Below are positions 17,462 through 25,324 of a stretch of 42,866 nucleotides of DNA, piece by piece (the stretch's first letter is position 1; each line of letters begins with the position of its first letter). Both the position numbers and the translations under genes were made by a program. This DNA comes from Phycisphaerales bacterium (GTDB lineage Bacteria; Planctomycetota; Phycisphaerae; Tepidisphaerales; Tepidisphaeraceae), in NCBI GenBank assembly GCA_025361735.1, contig JANYKD010000159.1, positions 1-42,866 of the forward strand, written 5' to 3'. The notes under the pieces are model-generated. The model did no database searches. It had not been told where the DNA came from and was given only the letters and a program-made list of their open reading frames with translations.

Positions 17462-18038
17462 CAACACGGTTCCTGGCTGTAGGGGATCCACGGCCACGCC
17501 CCCGCAAATCTGCACCACGCAGCGGAGGGAATTCATCAACCGAAATCAACTTCCGATGGCTGTCGAACGTGTACGCGTGCCATGCGCCGGATTCCGTCTT
17601 CCAGGACGGGCCAACGATGAACAGCCATTGACGGCCGGTCACGCGATGCACGCGCTTGCCGAGAGTCTGCAGATACTCCTCAAGTGCCTCTTTCGCCGTC
17701 CAACTCACATGCGATTCATAGGTCGCCAGAACGCAGAGATCGACAACTATGTGCGAGAGCTTGCAGAGCTCGTCCTTCCAGTGGGCGCTGTTCTCCACCT
17801 CTAACGCAACACGGGCGTTCCAATTGTGCGCCTCCCCTTCCTTGTCGTCGTAGCCCAGGACATCCACGCGGAAATATTCCCGGCTGGTCCTCAGTTTGAG
17901 ATACTCGCAGGCGACGGTGGCGGCTCGCGTGGCAATCTTCGTCCAAGGAGCATTGGACTGATAGGCCTTCCACGAGCCGTGCTCGCGAATCTCGGCCTTG
18001 TACAGCCTCCAGAATCCAGCGGGCGTGATGGCGCGCAT
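17454..18038 (-). CDS. Uncharacterised protein, possible PD-(D/E)XK nuclease fold
   Basis: A 194-residue soluble protein. The ATG at 18038 (MRAITPAGFWRLY) has GGAGGT 8 nt upstream, a strong reason to prefer it over the in-frame ATG 18 nt earlier, which would place that site inside the coding sequence. The segment YFRVDVLGYDDKEGEAHNWN followed by ARVALEVENSAHWKDELCKL has the spacing of an Asp, then a strand with E-x-E, as in PD-(D/E)XK nucleases. Next come a hydrophobic strand (VVDLCVLATY) and WLFIVGPS. No experimentally known homologue comes to mind, so the fold is inferred. The last 25 residues are Arg/Gly-rich and overlap the next gene's start. Confidence 0.5.
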   Translation of the reverse strand: MRAITPAGFWRLYKAEIREHGSWKAYQSNAPWTKIATRAATVACEYLKLRTSREYFRVDVLGYDDKEGEAHNWNARVALEVENSAHWKDELCKLSHIVVDLCVLATYESHVSWTAKEALEEYLQTLGKRVHRVTGRQWLFIVGPSWKTESGAWHAYTFDSHRKLISVDEFPPLRGADLRGRGRGSPTARNRVDD

Positions 18039-18071
18039 TACGAAACCTCCATCCAATATCCAAGGCCTTGC

Positions 18072-18893
18072 TCAGTTCACCTTGAGAATCGTCGGCCGGG
18101 ACGTGGGCTGAACGGGTGCTGCGGGTGCAATGGTGACGGGAACGACAGGCTCGTCCGCCGGATTGCCCTTGCTGTTGACGCATACGCCGCCGCTGTCTTT
18201 GGCAAGTTGCCAGTGGAAGTGGTCGGCCTCACCGGTGCGAGAGTATTTGATTGTGGTGTTGATTGGAATATGCGTGGTGTTCGCAGCCTTGATGGCCTTG
18301 AGCACGGATGCGGGGTCTTTCGCGTCCCCTATGCCCACCACCCAAATCACGTCGGGCTTGTAGTTGATCGCCGAACGCAAAGCCTCTTCGAGGTGCGCTG
18401 AGCCTCCTGACCAAGTGTTGAGGAACGACTTGGCCCGACGCTGGTTCTCCGGCGTGGCCGCGAGGAAATAGCCTGGCGCGAGAGTCGTGACCCCGTTGCT
18501 TCCGTGAAGAAAGATATTGAATTTCTGGTCGGGCGTAAGCTGTTCGATGGATCGCAGGATGTCATCGTCCATGGCGCGTATGTCGTTAGAACTGGTGTCC
18601 CGTATGAACAACACACTCTTGATGGCTTTGGCGACCGCCGGCGTCACTGCGACAGCAGTCGCGGGCTGAGTAACGGGCGCAGCCACCGAACTCGTACGCG
18701 GAGCACCCTGCTTACGCGTCAACGCCTCCACCTGGGCTCGAAGCAGTTCGATCTCCTTGGCCTGTTTTTGAACGGTTTCGCGCAGGGCGCGAACCTCGTC
18801 AGTTGTGGAAGGCCCGTCGGCGGCGGCCCGACGTGCTCCGGGAACCAACAGGCTCACGAGACACGCCACAACACAGAGAAAGAACAACCGCAT
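18072..18893 (-). CDS. Secreted coiled-coil / VWA-like protein
   Basis: A 273-residue exported protein: signal peptide (residues 1-25), a coiled coil (33-62, TDEVRALRETVQKQAKEIEL onward), a Thr/Pro/Ala linker, a von Willebrand A-like domain (about 92-215) and a Pro/Thr tail. The domain has the family order: a strand (SVLFIRD), a helix, LTPDQKFNIFLH, LAATPENQRRAKSFL, then PDVIWVVGIGD. The metal site is only partly kept: Asp99-Thr-Ser101-Ser-Asn103 in place of D-x-S-x-S, GSAH where a Thr is expected, and GIGD in place of the later Asp motif. AGGGGA precedes the ATG closely. It starts a minus-strand run with the two genes downstream, 33 bp away. Confidence 0.65.
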   Translation of the reverse strand: MRLFFLCVVACLVSLLVPGARRAAADGPSTTDEVRALRETVQKQAKEIELLRAQVEALTRKQGAPRTSSVAAPVTQPATAVAVTPAVAKAIKSVLFIRDTSSNDIRAMDDDILRSIEQLTPDQKFNIFLHGSNGVTTLAPGYFLAATPENQRRAKSFLNTWSGGSAHLEEALRSAINYKPDVIWVVGIGDAKDPASVLKAIKAANTTHIPINTTIKYSRTGEADHFHWQLAKDSGGVCVNSKGNPADEPVVPVTIAPAAPVQPTSRPTILKVN

Positions 18894-19201
18894 ATTCCCC
18901 TTTCATTGGCTGCAATACCACGCTCGCGGCTCTCACTGAAGGTGATTGCACTCGATCATTTCCTGGCGCACCCACGAACAGCCGATGCCGGCGAGCATGT
19001 TCGACACCAAACACCTTATCCGATGCAATGTGTTGTTGCAAGAACTGCGAAAGATCGCGGGCGTCCACAACGAGGTCCACCGGTCTCGCGCGGCGATCGG
19101 TGGATTCCGCCAGTGAGGACACCGGCGGCACTGTGACAGGCGGGATGACGCGTCGAAACACACTGTATACAGCTTGTCGTGCTCCGCCTCGGAAGGTATC
19201 G

Positions 19202-19270
19202 CGCAGAGACGTTGAGGCGCCGCGAATTCAGGATTGCGTCTTATCTTCTCCGCGCCTCCGCGACTCTGCG
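19202..19270. repeat. Imperfect inverted repeat pair
   Basis: The left arm 19202-19225 and the reverse complement of 19247-19270 both start CGCAGAG and contain GAGGCGC; about 19 of 24 positions match. The arms resemble the 'cgcagagacgcagag' type intergenic sequence seen in many environmental bacteria. Confidence 0.5.
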
Positions 19271-19320
19271 CGAGACAGTCTTGGTTTGCTTTCCAGAAGA
19301 ACGGGGCCGGCCGGTGGACG

Positions 19321-19349
19321 GATTAGAATCATACGTGCCGATTAGAATC
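19321..19349. promoter_or_regulatory. Two direct copies of a 10-bp palindrome (candidate operator)
   Basis: GATTAGAATC occurs at 19321-19330 and again at 19340-19349. Each copy is itself palindromic (GATT-AG-AATC). The 19-bp periodicity and position immediately upstream of the predicted -35 box suggest paired binding sites for a dimeric regulator. Confidence 0.4.
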
Positions 19350-19359
19350 CCGATGGCTG

Positions 19360-19388
19360 TTCATGGACAATCCGCTCCGTTGTATACT
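19360..19388 (+). promoter_or_regulatory. Predicted promoter of the zinc-ribbon paralogue 2 operon
   Basis: TTCATG (19360-19365) and TATACT (19383-19388) are separated by 17 bp. The predicted start lies about 14 nt before the ATG at 19409. Confidence 0.45.
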
Positions 19389-19408
19389 ACGGGCCAACGG
19401 GATTCTTT

Positions 19409-20626
19409 ATGCCACAACAAAACGCCGGTACTTTCTCCTGCGAGCACTGCGGTCACGAGTTCAAGTGGAAGACGTCCATCGCGGGCAAGAAGGCCAAATG
19501 TGTTTGCGGGCAGGTCATCGTGGTTCCGAAGCTTGAGCCGGTCCGGCCGACCGAGCCGGAAGATGACGGGCTTTACGGCCTGGCAGAGGCGCCGCCCGTC
19601 ACGGCGGTCCCGGTGGTGGCGATGGCGGAGGAGCCGCTGCACTATGAGCCGCAGCGCCGCGACCGCTTTGCCGCCGCGTTGATGACGCACTGGCCGCGCG
19701 ATGTGTATGTGCCCCTGGGCCTGCTGCTCGGGGGATTTGCCGCCATGGGCGTGTGGACGATCCTGCAACCGCGGGCGACCCCCGGATTGGTCGCGGTCAT
19801 GGCGGTTCTGGTAGCTCTGGGGACACTGATCAAAACGGCCCTGCTGATTGGGGCGGCGATAGCGGTTGCGTCCGGGCTCGGGGTCAGCTTCGGCACGTTG
19901 CGGACCGCGATTCTTAAGTTCGCCGGGATCATCGTCTTCACCGACGCCGCCATCCTCTGGCTGGAGGTGCTCATGGAAGCCTCCGGCGCCGTGCGGCACG
20001 GGCGCTTCACGCTGTTTACCGTGGGCATCAACCTGCTGGCGGCCACGGCGATCATCGGCATCCTCTGCAATTATCTCTTTCAGATGGACCGCGATGACAC
20101 CGTACGCGTTGCCTTTCCGCTGGCGTTTCTGTCGCGGCTGACGGGATTCCTGCTCACGCTTCTGCTCGTGGCAATTCTCACGGCGCTGACCGCGCGCACG
20201 CGCCCGCGGCCCGCGCCCGTGCCCGCGGCGACGGCCACGACAACGATGCCGGCGACCGCCGCGCCGGCGGCCATCCCGGCAAACGCGGCCGACCGCGCCA
20301 TCGCGGAACAAATCGGCAGGAGCCCACTGATACGGGAGGGCCATGTACAGGTCGGGCAGATCGGCCGTACGCGCGGCCACCGCGATCTGGTCGATCGCGC
20401 CGAAGCGGCGGGGGCTCAGAAAGTGTACTTCGACATCGAATCTTCCGTGCGTGGGCCGTCGTTCAAGGCATATGTTGAGCTTCCGGCCGATCCGGCCAAG
20501 CGCGCCGCCTGCTTCACGGCTCTGGCTTCCATCTGTCAGGACAATCAGTACACGCTCGATCCCGCATCCTCCAGCGACAAGGGACAACGGTTCGTTACGG
20601 TGATGCTGGAAAAGAAAAAGAAGTGA
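19409..20626 (+). CDS. Zinc-ribbon, multi-pass membrane protein (paralogue 2)
   Basis: A 405-residue protein sharing the architecture of the protein at 11016-12323. The N-terminal knuckle has Cys11, Cys14, Cys31 and Cys33 with the identical C-X2-C-X16-C-X-C spacing, and FSCEHCGHEFKWKTSIAG aligns with FSCASCGKTHSWKPELAG of the paralogue. The linker has DGLYGL (53-58) where the other has DALYDL. It lacks the second ribbon. About five transmembrane segments follow (roughly 98-118, 126-154, 168-190, 200-224, 236-262), then a Pro/Ala/Thr linker and a soluble C-terminal domain of about 120 residues unlike that of paralogue 1. A membrane protein gene follows after 10 bp. Function is unknown. Confidence 0.75.
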   Translation: MPQQNAGTFSCEHCGHEFKWKTSIAGKKAKCVCGQVIVVPKLEPVRPTEPEDDGLYGLAEAPPVTAVPVVAMAEEPLHYEPQRRDRFAAALMTHWPRDVYVPLGLLLGGFAAMGVWTILQPRATPGLVAVMAVLVALGTLIKTALLIGAAIAVASGLGVSFGTLRTAILKFAGIIVFTDAAILWLEVLMEASGAVRHGRFTLFTVGINLLAATAIIGILCNYLFQMDRDDTVRVAFPLAFLSRLTGFLLTLLLVAILTALTARTRPRPAPVPAATATTTMPATAAPAAIPANAADRAIAEQIGRSPLIREGHVQVGQIGRTRGHRDLVDRAEAAGAQKVYFDIESSVRGPSFKAYVELPADPAKRAACFTALASICQDNQYTLDPASSSDKGQRFVTVMLEKKKK

Positions 20627-20636
20627 CGGGTGACAT

Positions 20637-21335
20637 ATGAGGGGACACGAGACAACCCGGCCTGCGGCCGGCCAACTCCCGGGCAGCTTGCGCGAGTGCC
20701 TGCTCGACCGCGAGCGGCGGCTGATCCGCAAGAATGTGTGGCACATCGTGCTGTCAGTGCCCGGGATTCTGTTTGATGTCGCGTTTGTCAGCGGCATCGT
20801 CTGGCTGCTCGGACCGCTTGAGTGCGGCGTTGCCTGGCATCGGGTGTTTCTATGGTGCATCCCAGTGACGCTGCTCCTGTTCTGGTGGGATGACACACAG
20901 ACTCCGGAATCGTGGACCGCGGACGACGCGAGATGGGCCCAGGGAACGCTAACATCCGGTGGCGGATATCTTCTGCTCAACGGCGGCCTCTCGCGCGGCG
21001 TGTTGCCCGGACCCGCACAGCCCGATTTCTGCACACAACTGCTTACCGCCGTGATTCTGCTCGGGCCGCGAATGTTGCGCGGCGCCATAGCGAAGCTGCG
21101 GGCGACCCGGAGGTTCGGCCAGGCCAGTAGCGAGCGGGCTGAAGAGGTCCTGCGGCAGATGGCGGCGGAAGATCATTCGATCGCGGTACGGAGCCTGGTG
21201 CGGCGGGGTGAGAAGCTGCTCGCTCTGCTGCCGACGCTGGCGTATCTGCGCTTCTACGGCTGGATCGAAGCCTCGGAGGACACCGAGCGCGTGTGGCTGC
21301 CGGCCGAGATCAGGACCCTCCTGGAACGTGTATGA
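20637..21335 (+). CDS. Membrane protein of unknown function
   Basis: A 232-residue protein whose ATG lies 10 bp after the zinc-ribbon paralogue 2 stop, with GGGTGA as a possible ribosome-binding site, so the two are probably one transcript. Hydrophobic segments are near residues 33-58 (VWHIVLSVPGILFDVAFVSG), 66-85 (HRVFLWCIPVTLLLFWW) and 133-150. The C-terminal 90 residues are charged and helical (RRFGQASSERAEEVLRQMAA) and end in a Leu/Trp-rich segment. I do not recognise a family; the neighbourhood suggests a role shared with the zinc-ribbon protein. Confidence 0.6.
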   Translation: MRGHETTRPAAGQLPGSLRECLLDRERRLIRKNVWHIVLSVPGILFDVAFVSGIVWLLGPLECGVAWHRVFLWCIPVTLLLFWWDDTQTPESWTADDARWAQGTLTSGGGYLLLNGGLSRGVLPGPAQPDFCTQLLTAVILLGPRMLRGAIAKLRATRRFGQASSERAEEVLRQMAAEDHSIAVRSLVRRGEKLLALLPTLAYLRFYGWIEASEDTERVWLPAEIRTLLERV

Positions 21336-21352
21336 GGGACGGGCGGCTTTCC

Positions 21353-21360
21353 GCTACAAT
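21353..21360 (+). promoter_or_regulatory. Candidate -10 element (GCTACAAT)
   Basis: GCTACAAT about 63 nt before the FAD-oxidoreductase start. It resembles GCTACCAT before the YcjX- and YcjF-like genes. No clear -35 box is visible. Confidence 0.3.
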
Positions 21361-21422
21361 GCTGAGCGGATCTCTGTCGTATCGCGTCGGACCCGATCTT
21401 GGCTCTTCCCTCGGCGGACCGC

Positions 21423-23033
21423 ATGCCCAGTATGCCCAGCACCAACCGCGACCGCTCAGGACATCGAGACTGGCGGCACCGTTTTTGGAAAACGGTCCAC
21501 GAGCCATTTGATGTGGTTGTCGTTGGCGGCGGCGTCCAGGGGGCGTGCCTGTATGCCCGATTGGCGCGCGAGGGACGCCGCGTGCTGCTGATCGACCGCA
21601 AGGATTTCGGCGGCGGCACCAGCCAGGCGTCGGCCATGCTCGTCTGGGGCGGGCTGCTCTATCTGAAAAACGCCGAGTTCATCGAGGTCATGCGCATGTG
21701 CGCCTCGCGCGATCGCCTGCTGCGACAGCATCCGGAACTCACCGAGCCGCACTATCTCTCGTATGTCTTCGGCCGGCCGCTGCACAGCCAGCCGTGGTTC
21801 ATTCACGCGGGCCTGTGGGTCTACTGGCTGCTGGGCGGCGGGCGCCGAGCGGTGCCGCGCGGCGGCCGCGAGTTTCCCGAGCAGGCGTTTCTGTCGGATG
21901 ATTCGGCCATCCGCCGGCTCCGCTTCGAAGAAGGCCATCTGCGCGTGTCCGATGCGCAGTTCGTGCTGGACTGGATCGGCCGGGCCGAGGGCGGTGTGGC
22001 GAGCAACTATTGCTCGCTCGAAGGCGGAGCGTTTGATCCGCAGTTGCGCCGCTGGCGACTCCAATTGCGCGATACGCTGGGCGAGAACCAAACCGAGATC
22101 GCGGCCAAATGGGTGGTGAACGCCGCGGGCGTGTGGACCGACCGAGTGAATGCCGGGTTTGGCATGGAATCGCCGTGGCAACATCTGCTGGCAAAAGGCG
22201 TCTCCTTCAGCTTCCCGCGGCATGATGGGCATCACGATACGCTGGTGTTTGACGGCGCGGCGGGCGACCAGGGAATGAGCCTGGTGCCCTGGGGCCCGGT
22301 TTCGTTGTGGGGATCGACCGAGACAATCACGCGCTCGCCGGACGAAGGATGGCAGGTGGAGCCGGAGGACCTCCAGTTTCTGCTGACGCACTTGAACGCG
22401 AAGATGGCGACAGCACTTGAGCCGCGGCAAATCACCAGCCTGCGCTGTGGCGTGCGGCCGCTGGCGGTGCCGCGCGGCACGACGGCGGGCAATCCGCTGG
22501 AACTGTCCAAGCGATGGTGCATCCACCGCGACCCGCAGCGGCCGTGGATCAGCATTTACGGCGGCAAGATCACGGCCTGCCTCGGCGTGGCAGCGCGCGT
22601 GGCCGGGATGCTGGGGGATGCGCTGGGCAAGCAACAGTTAGACAACAGCATCCATTCGATTGGGTGGCATGGGCAAGTACCCTTGCCCGTGGGACCCACC
22701 CCGCTCCACGTCGAGGCAGAATTATCGCATTTCCCCGGCCTGGAACAACCGGTTCCTTCGGCGGAGTGGTCTCGCGATCATCAGTCCTGCTGCACATTGG
22801 AGGACTACCTGCGTAGACGGACAAACATCGCGCAATGGGTCCCGCGCGGCGGGCTGGGGCGCCGCGGCGAGCATCGCGGGGAACTGCTCAGACTTGCCGG
22901 CGAGTTATGCGAAGATGCTGCGACGGCGGCAGCCATGATGGACGAATACGAGAGCACGATCGTGCGCACGCACGACGCGATACTGGGTACACAGCCCACG
23001 ACGGCGGAATATGCGCAAGGTCGCGGGCGATGA
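21423..23033 (+). CDS. FAD-dependent glycerol-3-phosphate dehydrogenase-like oxidoreductase
   Basis: A 536-residue flavoprotein of the DAO superfamily, closest in pattern to aerobic GlpD, which oxidises glycerol-3-phosphate to dihydroxyacetone phosphate and feeds electrons to quinones. The Rossmann motif is VVVVGGGVQGA (GGG at 35-37), followed by LLIDRKDFGGGTSQASAMLV and WGGLLYLK, which matches the GlpD block with SGTSSRSSKLIHGG. GVRPLAVPRGTTAG and ISIYGGKITACLGVA correspond to the C-terminal FAD-binding part, and the end (TLEDYLRRRTNIAQWVP) to the GlpD C-terminal helical domain. The substrate is not certain because active-site residues differ. The ATG at 21423 is preferred to an upstream TTG; another ATG is at 21432. 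It lies 64 bp upstream of a DegT aminotransferase gene. Confidence 0.8.
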   Translation: MPSMPSTNRDRSGHRDWRHRFWKTVHEPFDVVVVGGGVQGACLYARLAREGRRVLLIDRKDFGGGTSQASAMLVWGGLLYLKNAEFIEVMRMCASRDRLLRQHPELTEPHYLSYVFGRPLHSQPWFIHAGLWVYWLLGGGRRAVPRGGREFPEQAFLSDDSAIRRLRFEEGHLRVSDAQFVLDWIGRAEGGVASNYCSLEGGAFDPQLRRWRLQLRDTLGENQTEIAAKWVVNAAGVWTDRVNAGFGMESPWQHLLAKGVSFSFPRHDGHHDTLVFDGAAGDQGMSLVPWGPVSLWGSTETITRSPDEGWQVEPEDLQFLLTHLNAKMATALEPRQITSLRCGVRPLAVPRGTTAGNPLELSKRWCIHRDPQRPWISIYGGKITACLGVAARVAGMLGDALGKQQLDNSIHSIGWHGQVPLPVGPTPLHVEAELSHFPGLEQPVPSAEWSRDHQSCCTLEDYLRRRTNIAQWVPRGGLGRRGEHRGELLRLAGELCEDAATAAAMMDEYESTIVRTHDAILGTQPTTAEYAQGRGR

Positions 23034-23044
23034 AGAACGTGCGC

Positions 23045-23079
23045 GTCGGTGTACCGACATCACAGGCGGGACGCCTGTG
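23045..23079. repeat. Tandem double-hairpin repeat, copy 2
   Basis: GTCGG-tgta-CCGAC (23045-23058) is followed by CACAGGCG-gga-CGCCTGTG (23061-23079). The layout, a GTACCG core in the first hairpin and a GACGCC core in the second, matches the copy at 13061-13101 with compensatory stem changes. It lies just before the ribosome-binding site of the DegT gene. Confidence 0.7.
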
Positions 23080-23097
23080 CTACCAAGGAGCCAGTAA

Positions 23098-24363
23098 ATG
23101 CCTGAGGCGATTCAGCAGACGTCGGAAGTGATGTGCCCGGCCATTCTCGGCGGGCCGCGGGCGGTGACCCTCGACCAAACCGAGGCCAACCGCTGGCCAA
23201 TCCTGACCGGCGAGGACGAGCAGGCCGTTCTGGCCGTCATGCGCGATGGCGATCTGTCGACGCACCCCGTCACGCGCAAGCTGGAGGAGGACTACCAGGC
23301 ATACTTCGGCGTGCGGCATGCGCGGGCACACTGCAACGGGACGGCCGCCCTGCTGGCGTCTTTCTATGCGATCGGGCTGAAGCCGGGCGATGAGGTGATC
23401 GTGCCGTCGGCGACCTGGTGGGCGTCGATCTCGCCGATGCTCTGGCTCGGGGCGGTGCCCGTGTTCGCCGAGACCGAGAGCGTGCGGCTGGGGCTCGACC
23501 CGGAGGATGTGGCACGAAAGATCACCCCGCGCACGCGGGCCATCGTCGTCGTTCATCTCTGGGGCATGCCCAGCCGGATGACCGAACTGCTGGAGCTGGC
23601 CAGCCGGCACAAGCTTCGCGTCATCGAAGATGCCTCGCACGCCCACGGGGCGCGCTGGCACGGAAGATTGTGCGGCACGCTGGGTGATGTGGGCGTCTTC
23701 AGTCTGCAGGGCCACAAACTGGCCCCGGCCGGCGAGGGCGGCGTGTTGCTGACGAATGATGATGAACTATTCGAGCGCGTGACGTTGCTGGGCGACGTCG
23801 TGCGGATCTGGGAACTCCCCACGGCCGCCCGGCGGTTCGCGGCCACGAGCTTCGGCGTGAAGACGCGGATGTCGCCGCTGAACGCCGCCGTGGCCCGCGT
23901 GCAACTGGGGCATCTCGATGAACGCAATGCCCGCCGCAATGGCAACATCGAGTACCTGTCGCGGCAGTTGCAGCCGATGGGTTTCAACGCATTCCTGGCG
24001 CCGGCGCATGTGCAGCGGGTGTACTTCGAATACCTCGTGCAGGCCGATCCGCGGCGGACGGGCCTTGCCATCCCGCGCCTGATCGAAGCGTTGCAGGCCG
24101 AGGGCTGCGAAGCGCATCACCCGCGCTATCCGCTGGTTCATCAGCAGCCGTTCTTCACGGAGGGCGCCTTTGCCGAGGTCGCCCGCCTCCCGTCCGATGT
24201 CGCCGTGCCGATGTACCTGCCCGACGACCTCCCGCAAACGCGCGCCGCCAACGAACTGCTCCTGCGGCTGCCCAGCTTCCCCAGCGCCTCGCGCAAGTTG
24301 CTGGATCAATATGCCCTGGCATTCGGCAAGGTGCTGGCGGCAAAAGACCGGCTGGGCGCGTGA
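23098..24363 (+). CDS. DegT/DnrJ/EryC1-family PLP aminotransferase
   Basis: A 421-residue PLP-dependent enzyme of the family that aminates nucleotide-linked keto-sugars or inosose-type cyclitols. AAGGAG (23085-23090) precedes the ATG. Landmarks are the cofactor phosphate-binding CNGTAALLASFYAIGLKPGD (79-98), the PLP-ring Asp178 in IEDASHAHGARW and the Schiff-base Lys207 in FSLQGHKLAPAGEGG. The aligned region up to SPLNAAVARVQLGHLDERNA, which includes the dimer contacts, is normal. No sugar dehydratase or glycosyltransferase is adjacent, so the substrate cannot be named; the flavoprotein gene upstream may be co-transcribed. Confidence 0.9.
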   Translation: MPEAIQQTSEVMCPAILGGPRAVTLDQTEANRWPILTGEDEQAVLAVMRDGDLSTHPVTRKLEEDYQAYFGVRHARAHCNGTAALLASFYAIGLKPGDEVIVPSATWWASISPMLWLGAVPVFAETESVRLGLDPEDVARKITPRTRAIVVVHLWGMPSRMTELLELASRHKLRVIEDASHAHGARWHGRLCGTLGDVGVFSLQGHKLAPAGEGGVLLTNDDELFERVTLLGDVVRIWELPTAARRFAATSFGVKTRMSPLNAAVARVQLGHLDERNARRNGNIEYLSRQLQPMGFNAFLAPAHVQRVYFEYLVQADPRRTGLAIPRLIEALQAEGCEAHHPRYPLVHQQPFFTEGAFAEVARLPSDVAVPMYLPDDLPQTRAANELLLRLPSFPSASRKLLDQYALAFGKVLAAKDRLGA

Positions 24364-24513
24364 GATTCGCGGGGGGGGCCCGGCGCATGGATATCGATGC
24401 TACTTGGCGTAATCGCCTGCATCGTCGCCTGTCCCGGATGGCCGGCAAGGCCTTAACGCAGCACACGGAAAAGTGGCATCTTGAGGTACGCCTAAAGGGA
24501 TGACCAGCGGCGT

Positions 24514-24969
24514 TCACAGCGGAGTCGCCAGCAGCATGGCCGGACTCACGCATTGGACACCTTGATATCGCGCGAAGTCGGACGAGTTGAGCGTCAACAA
24601 CGATCGTATCCCATACGCCGACATGATCGCTACCATGCGCGCATCATGCGCCAGCTTGCCCGCAACATGATATCGCGTCACCAGGGCTCGCCAGACGGCT
24701 GCCATGTCGGGCGGTTCCGACAGGCACGGAATCACGCTCTCGATGCGTTCCAATTCCATCGCCAGGGAAGTTGGCGTAAACCCCAGCCCATTTTGCAGTC
24801 TCGGCCGGGTACAGACAACCCAGAACTCAATCATCGACTGCGCGCACATACACAGGCCGAACCGGTCAACATTCTCCGGTGTGACCGCCGCAATGCAACT
24901 CGCGTGATCTTCGCTGTCTTTATCGAGCAGGCGAATCAAGATGTTTGAGTCGATCAGAATTCCGCCCAT
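24514..24969 (-). CDS. PIN-domain toxin (VapC-like), module 1
   Basis: A 151-residue PIN-domain protein, predicted as the ribonuclease toxin of a toxin-antitoxin pair. Acidic residues expected in PIN active sites are present: Asp7 (ILIDSNILIRLL), Glu48 (QSMIEFWVV), Asp109 (KLAHDARMVA) and Asp131 (TLNSSDFARY). The ATG directly follows the antitoxin stop codon with no gap (GATTGAATG), and GAGG in the antitoxin end can serve as its ribosome-binding site. It is on the minus strand upstream of the plus-strand phoH block. An intact active site argues for a functional toxin. Confidence 0.88.
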   Translation of the reverse strand: MGGILIDSNILIRLLDKDSEDHASCIAAVTPENVDRFGLCMCAQSMIEFWVVCTRPRLQNGLGFTPTSLAMELERIESVIPCLSEPPDMAAVWRALVTRYHVAGKLAHDARMVAIMSAYGIRSLLTLNSSDFARYQGVQCVSPAMLLATPL

Positions 24970-25203
24970 TCAATCCTCGTAGATACCGTCGCGCTGTAAT
25001 GCAGAATCCGGCAGGTTCACCCCTGAGACGGCGTCAACGGCGAGTTGCTGGTGAGCGTTTCTCCGCAGCTCCATTGAAGGCATCGCACGTACAAAGCGAG
25101 GCTGCCTGACATCCAGCGTGAGGATTTCATTGACCGGCAGATCGATCGGTTCCTCGGGCACCAGCACGCGGCCGTCGAACTTCGCTTGGATCGTCGTGGT
25201 CAT
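24970..25203 (-). CDS. Antitoxin (DUF104/AF2212-like) of PIN module 1
   Basis: A 77-residue protein whose first half, MTTTIQAKFDGRVLVPEEPIDLPVNEIL, has the short beta pattern of DUF104/AF2212-like antitoxins (x-I-x-A-x-F-x-G-x-V-x-P-x-E-P-x-D-L). The second half is polar and probably binds the PIN toxin encoded immediately after it. TATAAT ends 6 nt before the ATG and no Shine-Dalgarno sequence is present, so translation is probably leaderless. Confidence 0.75.
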   Translation of the reverse strand: MTTTIQAKFDGRVLVPEEPIDLPVNEILTLDVRQPRFVRAMPSMELRRNAHQQLAVDAVSGVNLPDSALQRDGIYED

Positions 25204-25209
25204 GAGTTG

Positions 25210-25215
25210 ATTATA
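25210..25215 (-). promoter_or_regulatory. TATAAT box 6 nt before an antitoxin ATG (leaderless promoter)
   Basis: On the minus strand the order is TATAAT-caactc-ATG. A start 6-7 nt after the box would fall on the ATG itself. No clear -35 hexamer is visible. Confidence 0.55.
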
Positions 25216-25324
25216 CGACAGGCCCTCGCGGCTCGCTATTCCCTTGAGCTGGTTTACGCCGGGAAGCCGCGTTCAACCATCGTGATTGTCAGCACCTTAT
25301 CGGACCCTCGACACCGCCCCGCCG

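Larger units (their letters stand above)
18894..19408. other. Divergent intergenic region, no convincing gene
   Basis: About 515 bp separate the divergent VWA-like and zinc-ribbon genes. Minus-strand ORFs of 76 and 120 codons here lack start signals, and the longer overlaps the VWA gene's start. The region carries an inverted repeat pair (19202-19270), two copies of a 10-bp palindrome (19321-19349) and a likely promoter (19360-19388). Confidence 0.5.

Noticed and set aside
18799-19163. Minus-strand frames of 120 and 76 codons in the divergent intergenic region
   Set aside because: No start signals, one overlaps the VWA gene start, composition is Arg/Ser/Cys-rich without any pattern.
24364-24513. 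A tRNA or small RNA between the DegT and PIN toxin genes
   Set aside because: No cloverleaf arms, no terminator and no promoter could be found in the 150 bp.
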